Assembly (NCBI GenBank): GCA_013397455.1
Contig: VYZB01000237.1
Location: 1,166,472-1,230,471 of the forward strand
DNA from: Crotophaga sulcirostris
Taxonomy: Eukaryota; Chordata; Aves; Cuculiformes; Crotophagidae
Length of the DNA stretch: 64,000 nucleotides
Direction: 5' to 3'
Each line of letters starts with the position of its first letter. Position 1 is the stretch's first letter. Both the position numbers and the translations under genes were made by a program. Below, one piece after another: positions 24,601 to 35,608 of the stretch. Under the pieces are notes generated by a model. The model was not told where the DNA came from, did no database searches, and was given only the letters and a program-made list of their open reading frames with translations.

Positions 24601-27600
24601 CCACTGGTGCTCCCCGTCACAGAAGCAAAGTTCCCATAAAATGCAACCTAAAAGGCTTTCAATTCTTCCTTGCTAAACTGACCAGGGTATTCTTGGCAAA
24701 TTCCTGCTTCAAATACCTTACGCAACCTACAGTTACTAGTAAAACCAAGGTGGAGGTAACAATCCATTTAATGCTCTAATCTAATGCTCTTCCCCATTTC
24801 TTTAATAAGAAAAGTCCAAGAAATCAAATGTGGGTAGAAACTTGAACTATCATTATTCTCAGGTCTCAAAATCCTCCAACTCCCCTGTGAAAGCAGACAG
24901 AAATTTGAGGTCGGGAAAGAGACCACCTTTAAGAAACACTAAGATGCATAATAGCTGCTTAAAAATAGGCACCTATGATGTATCCTGGAAGCCACACACT
25001 TCATCATACATGCTATACATCTCTATTATAGCCAGGCTCACACAAACACCTAGTACAACCAAATATCAAACATACCTGTCGAACATTCCTTCAGCAAGAG
25101 TCAACAGATAAAAACTGGGAGGTACAAAGCAGAATTCAAGTGGAAGACCAGTCTCTGCAATTAATATTAACAATTAACAAAGGAACAAAACCACACATTG
25201 CCTGTTCAAAACCTGAAAGTACAAGGAAGAACAAAGGGACTTTCTTCACTTCTTAAAATTCATTAAATGTTTCCACAAAACAGCAATGAAGATAAGCATA
25301 TTAACTCCAGCCTCAGAATTCAGTGCACACACAAAACAATGAGGTTCTGTAACCAAAATTAGAAATACAGAACAGTAATGTTTACCCGCAGCTTAAACAT
25401 GTAAGTATCTGCCTAGAACAAAAGATTTCTTTTTTGAAGAGCCTGACAACACCTCTTTGATCTATTATTTTAATGAATTATGTCTTGTGTTGCTAAGGTC
25501 ACAGTTGCATGCATGTTTTCCACTTACCACTCTGGCTCTCTGATGGCCAATTTTACATATTCTGGAGTGCAGTACTTTTTACTTCTTAAGTCTGATGAAC
25601 TTTGTTCCCTTCTGCATGCATGTTTAACCCCATAACATTATCCCTGAGCTGTTCTGAGCATAAACTTATGTGTCAAAAGTGTGAGAAAAGGAACAACATA
25701 TATATTTCATATATTAAGTTTCAACAAAGCTGAAGATACCTGCCTCATATTCCACTGCAAAGCTGCTCAGCTCAGGTGACTGGTGAAATTCAAAATTTTC
25801 AAAGTTACTTCCAAAATTGTCTTCATATCAAGAAAAATATTTATTTGTTTGTTTGTTTGTTTATTTACTTATTTACTTATTTATTTGCTTCAAAGTAGTA
25901 AGAAAGACATCCAAACCTATCAAAACTAGATACTACTAAGAAACAGCAGCATTTATACAGTTTCCTATTGATGTTAATAAGCATTTTTACAAACTTTTGG
26001 GTAGTCCCGCGGTATGTACCCTTGAATGAAATTAATTACCCTTCTCTCCATAGAGAGCATCATCAATATTTAACTTCCCCTTCTGTTCTTCATACGTCTT
26101 CCTCAACCATCACTGGTTTCCAGCAACCCATTTTTTGTTCATTTGTGGTTTTGAAAAAGGTACTGCACAACATTCTAGATGCATAACTTTCCTGCTCCTT
26201 TTTCCTCAGCTAGAAAATCTACGTTTCAATTCCAAGTTCAATAACTTACGTAACTAAGTTCTAACTGCCACAGTTCATTTAATTTGTATATCACAGATCA
26301 CAAGAAAAATCTACAGTTACTCCAATTTTAATAAAATTGTAAATCCTCAGAAAGACTTTCTTCTGTATAAAATATTACTCCAAAGAAAACCTGGAGCTCT
26401 CATCTGATTTCTGTAGATCACATCTTACCAAGAAAAGCACATTCATTCCTAGAAATGACCTTTGTTCAGGATAAAAAGCTTGAAAGCAGCTACTCTTTAT
26501 GCTGACAGATTTGTAGGAAAGAAAAGTGAAAGAAAAATTTGTATTCATATATCAAGTTTAGTCAGGATTTACTACGCCATGAGGAAGACGATAGGTTACT
26601 TACTACATTTGCTTTTTACAAAACCAGATACAATTACTTTCTTTAGTGTATTGAACTTTATTAAATCACCCATGTGTTGGTTTGTTATGCAAGAAATCTA
26701 AAATATTTTTAATGTATCAAACCACTTGTTACAAGAAAATCAAGTTATTTCTGGAGCTGAATGGAATTACATGAACTGGTTTCCAATTATGTTTTTTTAC
26801 ATTTCTGGATATTCTCCAGGTTTTAAAGGAAGAGAAGATGCTTGCTGATCACATTGTCTAAAGCCCCATCTACACATCTGGGAAATGAAATTGCTGTTCA
26901 ATTTCAAATTAGTTCCTGGCTTCTCTGTCATTTCATATTGTCCCACTAATAAATCTGTGAATAGCCATTTTAATTTGATTTCTGACCCCGAACAGATTAG
27001 ATTCAATAATCTAGCCCACTTCAGTTTCAGCTGCAATATCAGAATCAAACACTACTCTGTCTGAAGGCAAACGACCATTTCAACGGATACGTTTTTCCTA
27101 TCTGTTTTCAAAACAGCTCTATTTGCCTTACATTTCTGTTTCAAATAGGATATGCTGTCACTAAACTGCAAAAATCTGTCAATATCATTCTCCCAGCCTG
27201 CAAAGGAGGAATCTGTAAATCAGAAAAGTACATGAATAAGTTGTTGTTTTCTTAATATAACTGACTAGTGCAAGTTAATATATGTGTTTTCTGCCTGGAC
27301 CCGCTAGTCAGACTCTGGTAGTACTTTACTATGTTTTTATTAATGTGAACAGCAGTAAGTCACCACCACTGTTGGGCTATACCACCTTAATTGTACAGCC
27401 TTACTACAAGCTTTCATCCATAATGCAGTAGAACACTGACTGGAGCAGTGTCCCTTGAGATATCAACTTACTGACTTCATGTTCCGAGGAACTCTGTCTT
27501 TAGACTATACAATCAATTTTTAAACTCGTTAGACCCCTCATGATAAAGTGACCATAAAGTGGTTATTTTTGCCACGTTTTTCAAGGCAGATCTTAGCCTA

Positions 27601-27779
27601 TTAATCTTCAAATAACCCACTAAATTCCATGTTATCATCTTTTGAATCCTCTTTCTGCATACTTCGATATTTTTTGTGTTAGGGCGATTCCCAAGTTTAT
27701 AACTATTGCTCTAAAAAAAAAGAAAATAAACCAGTATCTTGTCAGGTTGTGGTGTCTCCCCAGGTTTTCATGGCTACCA
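21697..27779. other. Unique intronic sequence with one microsatellite
   Basis: About 6 kb of AT-rich intron. Apart from the TTTR microsatellite listed separately I see no element. The 115-codon minus frame at 22658-23005 has no recognisable domain. Confidence 0.5.
25839..25890. repeat. (TTTG/TTTA)n microsatellite
   Basis: About 52 bp of tetranucleotide units that shift from TTTG to TTTA and TACT variants. This is a simple sequence repeat likely to vary in length. Confidence 0.9.
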
Positions 27780-27893
27780 ACTAGATAAAGCCCTCAGTAA
27801 CATGGTCTCATCTAACAGGTGACCCTGAGTCAAGCAGGAAATTGGACTAGAGACTTTGAGGTCACTTCCACCCTCAATACGTTGTGATTTATT
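27780..27893 (+). mobile_element. CR1 LINE, short old 3' end
   Basis: About 114 bp resembling the last part of a CR1: ctagataaagccctcagtaa, then a gaccctgagtcaagcagg block, then ggactagagactttgaggtc and a decayed tail. It is strongly diverged and carries no coding information. Confidence 0.75.
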
Positions 27894-30686
27894 CAGTTAT
27901 CAAGCTCAGTTAGTGACTACAGTTCTGAACCACGTATAAAAAGAATTAAAAAAAAAAAGCCCCAAACTATCAAGTAAATTCTGAAGAGCCCATTTACTAC
28001 AGTCTTCCTGCCTGTTGTCATGTTCAGAAGTAACACTACAGGTAATCTGTTTGATCTTCAAAAGGAAGAAGAAAAATTATTATTCACTATTCCTATGAAA
28101 TTCTGTTTCTTTTAAAAGCTACATAGTTGTACATTTTGTACCCAGCTCAGATGAGACTACAGTGAATACAACTTCTATTTAAATGAAGACAGACTTGTCT
28201 AAACAAAGCCTGAAGCTCTTGTGTTCTTCAGAACAGTTCTTTGCCTGAGCTCTGCTCTAAGAGACAGGGAGATTTCTGACAAACCACAACAATTAACATC
28301 CCACATCTTGCTCAAGTACACCTACCTTGGTTTTAGACCCTACTGTTGGTGGCAGTATTGGTATCCAAAATGACAAGGATGTAACAACAGTCTAACTATT
28401 GAATGCTACCTAGGAAATTATAAAGATATATCCACAAGAAATCCCCCCTAATGTAAAAATCAAAATATAAGTCGTAGAAAGTTCAAGATAAAACACAAGC
28501 TACATTGCACTTTCCTGCAAATATTGCAACAAAAGCAGATATACATGTATCAAAGTAGGAATACGTAATTTAGAATTATGTAATTATAATGAAAGAACAA
28601 ATTATGGCAACTACATTTGTTACCTAAAACACACTACGATAGACTGCAGGTAAAAAGCAAATAATTAGTGTCTCCAGAAATTTTTAATGTTGTATTTAAG
28701 GATAAAGATGAGTAGAAGCAAAAGTTTCTATAAAGTCTGTATATGCTCTGCATTAGCAAAAAAGCACAGCCTTATTGTGAAAAAATAGCTCTTAAAAACC
28801 AGTGAGAGGAATAGTAATTGCTACATTAAAAGTAGAAGACTGAACAACAAACAGCATGCAACAGAGCTAAAACCAGACACTTGGATTCCAGACTTCAACT
28901 TTGCATGACAACCAAGCAGAAGCCCCTTTTATCTCATTATATTACAGTTAAAAGTGCTCTCCCCTGCAAGACCAAAAATTTAAATAAAAGTAACAAAAGT
29001 GAAAGTGAACCTATTTCCTTAAGGGTAGGATGGGAGAAAACATATGAAGAGAATGCCTATTCCCCAAAAACCGTCATCAGAACCAAAATATCAAACATAT
29101 ACAGTGAGTGGAAGGGAGAAGATCCTTCACTTTTGCTTTTATCAGATACATCTAAATATTTGTATCATTTTGGCAATAGGCTGTGTCGGGAAAGTTGAGA
29201 GATTAAGGCAACAAGCCCATTCACTAGGAGACTGACAGAAAACAGGCCCATTAAGTAGTAAGTTTCATTCAAGTTTAACTTCCTTCTCAGAAAAACTTCA
29301 TTTAAAAAATAAAAAAGAAAAAACAGAAAAAAGAGAAAAAAATATCCTCAAACCCCAACACCCACCCTCCTATCATACAATCACCACATTGTACCTATGA
29401 AAAGGTGGGAACAAAAAAATTACAGGGCGGTAACAAGATGTTTCCCATAGAGCTGGATGCTGAGGAGCTGAGCCTTTTTGCTAGCATACAAAGAACTGTA
29501 CATTCTGAAATCCCTACTGGTACAGTTCTACAAAGACTGAGCTGTTGCACAGCCCAGCAGTCAAGGGGAGGGGAGCAAGTCTTGTTTTCTTTTCTACCCA
29601 AATTACTTCTCCATGAAAAATTAACATTCTAGGTCTGCATTTTAAGTAGTTAGAAATAAAAGCTATTAGGTCAGTAGTGAATTCCTATACCAGTGCAAAA
29701 TTACACCTTGCATTACACAACAGTGTTCTCTTTAGTCTGGTTGTCAGTCATTAGCACTTTCCAGGGATGATTGATCATGTTTATCTTTCTGGAAAAAGCT
29801 GTGCTGTTTAGTTCAAATACTCTAATTTCTAGCCATTGGTGGCAGGGGAAAACTGAGAATTTTGCTCCTTGTAGCATCAGAGATGTTTTTCTGATTTCAT
29901 GTTGTCAGTCATCTTCCAGTGACCTCTACAATCTCTCAGGTGAAATTCTCTCTCCCCAGTTTCCTTCTCTCATACAATCCATCTTGATAGAGGGCTGGTA
30001 AAAGCTGTATAGCTCATGCAGCACTTTCCACTAGAGTACATCTGCCCAATAATGATTCAGTACAGATCATCCAAAGCAAGAGATTATTCTAGAAGCCATC
30101 ATTTCATGAGACTTGGGAGTCTTGGAGAGGCTGATAACAGTAGTTATAAGCAATTACAGAGAGACAAATAGGATGAGAAACCGAAATAACTAATACCTCA
30201 AGAGCCCTCAGGAACACAAAAGAATATACTGTGGCAAAATAAAGGAGGGTTTTCAGACAGAGCTCATAACAAATCCTGAAGAAGTCCATGGAGTAAATTC
30301 AGCTCAGCTAAATCCCACTTAAACCTTCTCCATACCTTCAAATCCATGGCTTTCATTATCTGTGCATCAAAACTTATGGTGGCTGTGCTGGGTTTTCAGC
30401 AGACTGCTCTTCACCATAAAGCAAAGGCATGCATCAACCCACAGGCTCCAGACCTGCACCAGACTCTGCCTGCAATCCATTTGACAGGAAGGTGAGCCTC
30501 AATTTTAACTTGTATTTTTAGTGCTTTAATGTTCACTTTTTTCAACCAAACATTTATTGCAGGCCCACGCACATTGGTGCGCTGTAAGAAATAGTGTTTA
30601 CTTCAGTTGGGTGCTTGGCGGCACGTCCTGAGCAACTGGATTTCTGAGATGACTGCTATAGCACAAACTCCCTACAATGCCTAATG
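27894..30686. other. Unique intronic sequence
   Basis: AT-rich intron with an A-rich low-complexity run near 29299-29342. The 105-codon plus frame at 28881-29198 has no features I recognise. Confidence 0.5.
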
Positions 30687-30864
30687 CAGGGGTGTCAAAC
30701 TCACGGCCCATGGGCTGAACCCAGCCCTCCACCTTGTTTTATCCAGCAGCAGCACCGACCTCCTTGCCCCTGCGCTCCTACCAGCACTGGCCACATGTGC
30801 AGCGTGATGTGCGTTACGCTGCAGGCGCAGGAGAACAGTGGGAGCCCTCAGTTTGACACCCACG
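30687..30864 (+). mobile_element. hAT-like non-autonomous DNA transposon (copy 1)
   Basis: This 178-bp GC-rich element is bounded by imperfect terminal inverted repeats, caggggtgtcaaactca on the left and tcagtttgacacccacg on the right. CAGGGGTGTCAAACT-type ends are typical of hAT-superfamily elements. The flanking 8-mers gcctaatg (30679-30686) and gtctagcg (30865-30872) match at 5 of 8 positions, and all three mismatches are transitions, which fits a decayed 8-bp target duplication. It has no transposase, so it would be a MITE-like derivative. A related copy lies in opposite orientation at 35356-35550. The family name is not known to me. Confidence 0.8.
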
Positions 30865-33203
30865 GTCTAGCGCGTGGCAAACAACGGATACTCAAATTGT
30901 TAGTTTGCTGAAAAAGAATGTATGTCCTTGGAATCAAAGTGAGGCATAAGCAGAATAATAGAGACTTGTCCCCTCTCTACCTTACGTTTAAACTATAAAT
31001 CTAATTTACTAAGATTAAACCTCAGAAAAAACCCACACATTTTAAAAAAGATATGCAAACTACCTGGGAATATGCAAATTGAGCCATTATGGAATTTGCA
31101 TGAAATCTGAAAGAGAAATGCTACTAAGTATTCGGCACTTACACTTTCATCCCCATGCTGTTTCCCCTAGCAGGCAGAGAAAAGGCCCTCTCCAAATCAT
31201 CACAAAGCTCAGCATAATTAACAGCCATCCACCTTAAAGGCACTTCTGGGGAGAGGGTTTCCATAGCTAACATTAATATCTATGCAGCAAATCATTTTTA
31301 TTTCATTTTTCTAGTGCAGTAAACCCCAATCTCTCAATTACAATTGCTTCACAATATTTCAAGTCTTGCATTCCCAGGCATTATCTCATAGAAAAGAAAT
31401 AAAAAGGGAAAGACAAGGGACTATAGGAGAGGAAAGGCATTAGTTACTGCAGTTACATATTTCTGTGTGCCGTTATAGCGTTTAGGTGAGTGGAACCTGA
31501 GTCTTTAACTGCTAATATAACACGAATACTGAAAGTCATAAAAGCACTTCTGTTCCTCTTGGTCCTGCCTGAACAAACACCACAAGCAAAATACATTTCT
31601 AATACTAGAGACATTTATTTTTGGACTACCTAGTCTACCTGGTCCAAACTAAAAAGAAAAAGCAACTCTAACTATACTTCCTTATATGAACACATCTGAT
31701 GGAGAAACATTTCTCTGAGAAGCAACAGAACATCTACCAGAAGAATTCCCTACCATGTTAAGACAAAGGAAAATAAATCAACTGTTTCTCTCTTCAGAGA
31801 GTCCTCTTCTATCCCCATGACATTAAAACTTTAGTAACACAGCCTTCTTCAAAGTCACTAAGAAATTGTGTTTTCAGCCATTAAACATACGCAGATCAAG
31901 TAAGCTCTTTGCATTCCCAAGGAGCTTTACCATGTCAGACAAGCCTAACATGAAGGCTTGTATTACAGAGATTTACTTGCCCTGTGATTAATGAAATAAA
32001 GTGTTTGGTTATTTAAAACTGCAGCAAATAGAAATGGAAGACTCGTACAATATGTAGGGAAGCAACAAACAGATAAATAGGCATAGCATTTTAAAAAAAT
32101 GCATTGATTAGTAAGACCTAAATATGAATATCTTTAGCTCATATTTAAAAAATCAGCAGAAGTATTCAACTGAAGGATCAGAGGACACAATTTAAAAACA
32201 GCAATCCATATTGCTGAATGTCTATGCTTCTAATTTTGAAAATAATGAAATGCAAATAGTATTCCTTCTAGTAAACATTAGATCGTTTCCTGCAGTTGAA
32301 GAATGGAAATCAAAATGAGTATGGGAAAACTAGTATGGAAATATAAGGCCACCACTTTATTTCTCAAAGTATTAGACCTCAGGTACTTTTCTGATGTGAT
32401 AAATGGGCCCTGGACACTGCACATACATTTGATTTTGCTGAATGTGAAATTTCTCAGGGAAGAGGCAGAAAATGCAGTCGATAACTCACAGTGCGAGAAA
32501 TGATGTGCACAACTGAACTCTGTCCCACTTTCCAGCTGAATTAGGTTAGCTCAGCTCTCAGCCAAACCACCCAATCTTTTTTTTCAGGGAGGCTGCCTGG
32601 CACATGAAATGATCCTCACCTGTCTTCAGCACATAACAGCCAAGCCAAAATTCCAAAAGTGAAAGAAATTACTTACACGAAAATAGTACTTTTTAATTCT
32701 GTGGCTGATTGTGCTACTATATTATGAAATACATGAAAAGCATTTTTAAGCATCCTCCGAACCAACAGTAGAAATATATAATGCCAATGAAAAAGAGCTG
32801 TACAAAATGAATTTATTATTTCAAACATAATTTAAATAAATAGATTTCAGACACAAATAGATAATTTATTTAAACTCTAGAAATTTGGTTGTATTTTCAA
32901 AAATCTTTTATTACAGTAGAAAGCTGTAGACTCTTGGAGTGCTGATGAAGTGCTGCACACCATGAGGTACTGGCCATACCAAGCAGATACAGCACTACCT
33001 GCAGGTTATGTCAGCATTACTACACTATTTTGAATCAATTTTGAAAACTCACAACTGAACAGAATTTACAGTTCTGTTCACAAACAAGCCAATCTGCAAA
33101 AATACATGAAATACTTAATGTTGCACAACATTTGAGTCTTTCTAATAAGATAAATCAGGTTATTAACCCTAGGAAAATGAAAATAGTTGCAGTATAGACA
33201 GAT
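30865..33203. other. Unique intronic sequence with octamer cluster
   Basis: No transposon was recognised. The stretch 31053-31330 looks like regulatory DNA because of three octamer-type sites (listed separately) and nearby TAATTA-like words. Confidence 0.5.
31053..31101. promoter_or_regulatory. Candidate POU-factor octamer cluster
   Basis: Within 49 bp there are ATGCAAAC (31053-31060), a perfect octamer ATGCAAAT (31072-31079) and a perfect reverse octamer ATTTGCAT (31094-31101). Octamers are the classic binding site of POU-domain factors such as OCT and BRN proteins. Clustering at this density is not expected by chance even in AT-rich DNA, but function is inferred only. Confidence 0.4.
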
Positions 33204-33622
33204 ATTAGTAAGTTGGTGGATGACACTAAATTGGGTGGTAGTGTTGATCTGCTTGAAGGAAGGGAGGCTCTGCAGAGGGATCTGGACAGGCTGGATCGAT
33301 GGGCTGAAACCAATGGGATGAGGTTCAACAAGACCAAGTGCTGAGTCCTGCACTTGGGACATAACAACCCCATGCAGTGTTACAGGCTTGGGAAAGACTG
33401 GCTGGAGAGCTGCCTGGCAGAGAAGGATCTGGGGATGCTGGCTGACAGATAACTGCTGGCTGATAAGCCAGCAGTGGCCCAGGTGGCCAAGAAGGCCAAC
33501 ACCATCCTGGCCTGTATCAGAAACACCGTGGTCAGCAGGGGCAGGGCAGTGATTGTGCCCCTGTACTGAGCACTGGTGAGGTTGCACCATGAGTACTGTG
33601 CTCTGTTTTTGGTCTCTCACTA
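33204..33622 (+). mobile_element. CR1 LINE, truncated at both ends
   Basis: About 420 bp of CR1 ORF2 sequence on the plus strand, from a degenerate form of the SKFADDTKLGG region (gatgacactaaattgggtgg) through the ANTILACI region (gccaacaccatcctggcctg) to tactgtgctctgtttttggtc. It then stops, although CR1 copies normally continue to the 3' tail. The loss of the 3' end is unusual for this LINE and implies a later deletion or rearrangement. The 187-codon minus frame over it is an antisense shadow. Confidence 0.92.
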
Positions 33623-34714
33623 TGTCAACAATGCATGGCACAGGAAAGGTAAGACTGGCTAACTACTGGATCCAAGCAGAAAGCTAAAAATGTTTTTACA
33701 CCACTTTCTAGTATCAGATGGATATAGCATGAGTCTTACTATTTGCAAATATCCATTCCACATCACCACTAGAGTTTTGACTATGAGCAGCGTACAGCAT
33801 CCATAGAGTGTTTTCAAAGTGAAAGACATTAAATAATAAAGCTTGCCTGGGCATCATAAAACAATTCATTGCATATTTAATTTAAAGGTTTTTATATATC
33901 AGGATTAAAAATAAGACAGCAGTTTATTTTAAAGTAAGAAATTAAAGGAAATATTTGACAACAGTTTATAAGCAAGATTTATGGAGCTTACACACACAGT
34001 AACAATCTCTCAGTTTCATATCTGTCATTCAAAAACCGTGGTCTGCATACCAGTGGTGGAACAGGGGATCATAAATAGAGGTGTTCCCAAATCAAAGCAT
34101 CACAAAGAAGATTTTCATTAGTCAGTGAGAAATTGTGGGATAATAGTAGTTTATCAGTTGAAAACCTTTTGATAACAGTTAATCTACATGCTGTTCCCAC
34201 TGCTTATGCACTTATTTCCATATCTTACCTTCCATAATACAACAATTTTCAATAATGAATAGGACATCTAAAGAGAGTTCTGATTTTCACTAAGTGCTGA
34301 TCAGGCTTTAATAGCTAACACTTCCTTTAGAAGCTTCACAGCAGCACTCAAAATTCTCTGATCAGTCTTGAAAATCTTAGGTACATTTTAAAAAATTCTC
34401 ACCACAATATATCACTACTACATAGTCAAACAGCAGAAGACACATGTACATAAGAAACTAAACATGTTAATGGAAACAACTAAAACAATAGATCTTTTTC
34501 ACATATTTATTGTAATTAAGTTATACATTAATTACCACTACTGCTTTCAAAAGCATAGGTACGCATCAGTACGAAAGTCTTCCTTCATAGAGATGTCCCT
34601 AGAAAATCATCCTTTTGTGATTTACCAGTGCCTGATCTGTAAAGAACAGTGGTCCATTCCCTTCAGCCACCAGACCACAAACTTAAGGCTCACCAGCATA
34701 CCTGTACCAGCAGA
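33623..34714. other. Unique intronic sequence between two CR1 copies
   Basis: AT-rich with no recognisable element. The CR1 parts on its two sides overlap in family coordinates, so they are separate insertions and not one element split by this DNA. Confidence 0.5.
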
Positions 34715-34849
34715 AGCTAGGTGCTGGTTAGAAAGTAGCTCTCCAGAAGAGAACCCAAGGGTCCTATCGAACACCAAGACAATGGGCTGCATTAGGAAGT
34801 GCACTGCCAGCAGGTCAAGGGAGGAGAGACACCTGGAGGGCCAAGGTCA

Positions 34850-34905
34850 GAACAGAATATTACAGTTGAAAGTGACCTACAATGATCATCTAGTTCAGTC
34901 ACCAC
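34850..34905 (-). mobile_element. Short CR1 3' end nested in another CR1
   Basis: About 56 bp matching the extreme 3' end of a CR1 in reverse: acagaatattacagttgaaa followed by gtgacc, then gatcatctagttcagtca. It splits the plus-strand CR1 around it, so it is younger than that host copy. Boundaries are approximate. Confidence 0.7.
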
Positions 34906-35355
34906 TGGGCTTCTCCAGAGGGATATGGACCTACTGGAGTGAATCCAGCAAAGGATTCACTGTATCAACGAAGCTAAAGGATTCACTGAAGGATTTACTT
35001 TATCTATGAAGGGCTTGGAGCACCTGATACACGTGGAGAGGCAGAAAGAGCTGCAACTGTTTAGCCAGAAGAAGGAAGTGCACAGAGGGAGATTTTATCA
35101 GTGTGTACCAACACCTGGTTTTGCAGTAGTGCATAAAGACAATGGAGCTTCTCAGTGGATCCTAGTGACAGGCAATGGACACAAACTGAAATATGCATGG
35201 ACACATTTCACTGTGAGATTGGCTAAACAATGGAAGAGGTTGTTCGGAGAGGTTATGGAGTCTCCATGTTTGTAAATGCTCAAAGCCCAGTGGGCCACAG
35301 CCGTAAGCAACATGCTATGGCTGACCCTCCTTTGAGCACAGGGATTGGACTAAAT

Positions 35356-35550
35356 CAGGGGTGAGAAACTCATGGCTCCCACTGTTCTGCTCCTACTCCT
35401 GCATCGTAACGCACGTCTCACCCTGCACACGTGTCCAACGCTGGCAGGAGCGCAGGGACAAGGAGCTCGGCGCTGCTGCCAGGTAGAAACAAGGTGCCAG
35501 GATGGATAGAACAAGGTGGAGGGCCCGATTCGGTCCACAGGCCACCCCTG
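35356..35550 (-). mobile_element. hAT-like non-autonomous DNA transposon (copy 2)
   Basis: This 195-bp relative of the 30687-30864 element lies in the opposite orientation. The two share runs such as ccctccaccttgttctatcc (one base different), the ccctgcgctcct region and agaacagtgggagcc. It begins cagggg and ends cccctg. The 8-mers gactaaat (35348-35355) and gactggat (35551-35558) agree at 6 of 8 positions with two G-to-A type changes, as expected for an 8-bp hAT target duplication. It has lost about 10 bp next to one terminal repeat and gained a small internal insertion. No transposase is encoded. Confidence 0.82.
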
Positions 35551-35608
35551 GACTGGATGATCTCCAGAGATGTCTTCCAGACTCTGCTTTCCTGTGATTC
35601 TGCGATCT

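Larger units (their letters stand above)
34715..35608 (+). mobile_element. CR1 LINE, interrupted by two later insertions
   Basis: This is an old plus-strand CR1 in pieces. The first (about 34715-34849) contains gggctgcattaggaagtgca. The second (about 34906-35355) contains ggcttggagcacctga and ends at ggattggactaaat. The third (35551-35608) resumes with gactggatgatctccagaga and ends in a decayed tail, tgtgattctgcgatct. Between the pieces lie a short minus-strand CR1 3' end and a hAT-like element. A local direct repeat, aaaggattcactg, occurs at 34950-34962 and 34976-34988. No useful reading frame survives. Confidence 0.88.

Noticed and set aside
33078..33641. 187-codon minus-strand open frame
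   Set aside because: It is the antisense of the CR1 fragment at 33204-33622. CR1 reads in the plus direction here, so this is a shadow.
33204..35608. One CR1 split by a 1.1-kb insertion
   Set aside because: The two CR1 pieces cover overlapping parts of ORF2, so they must be separate insertions.
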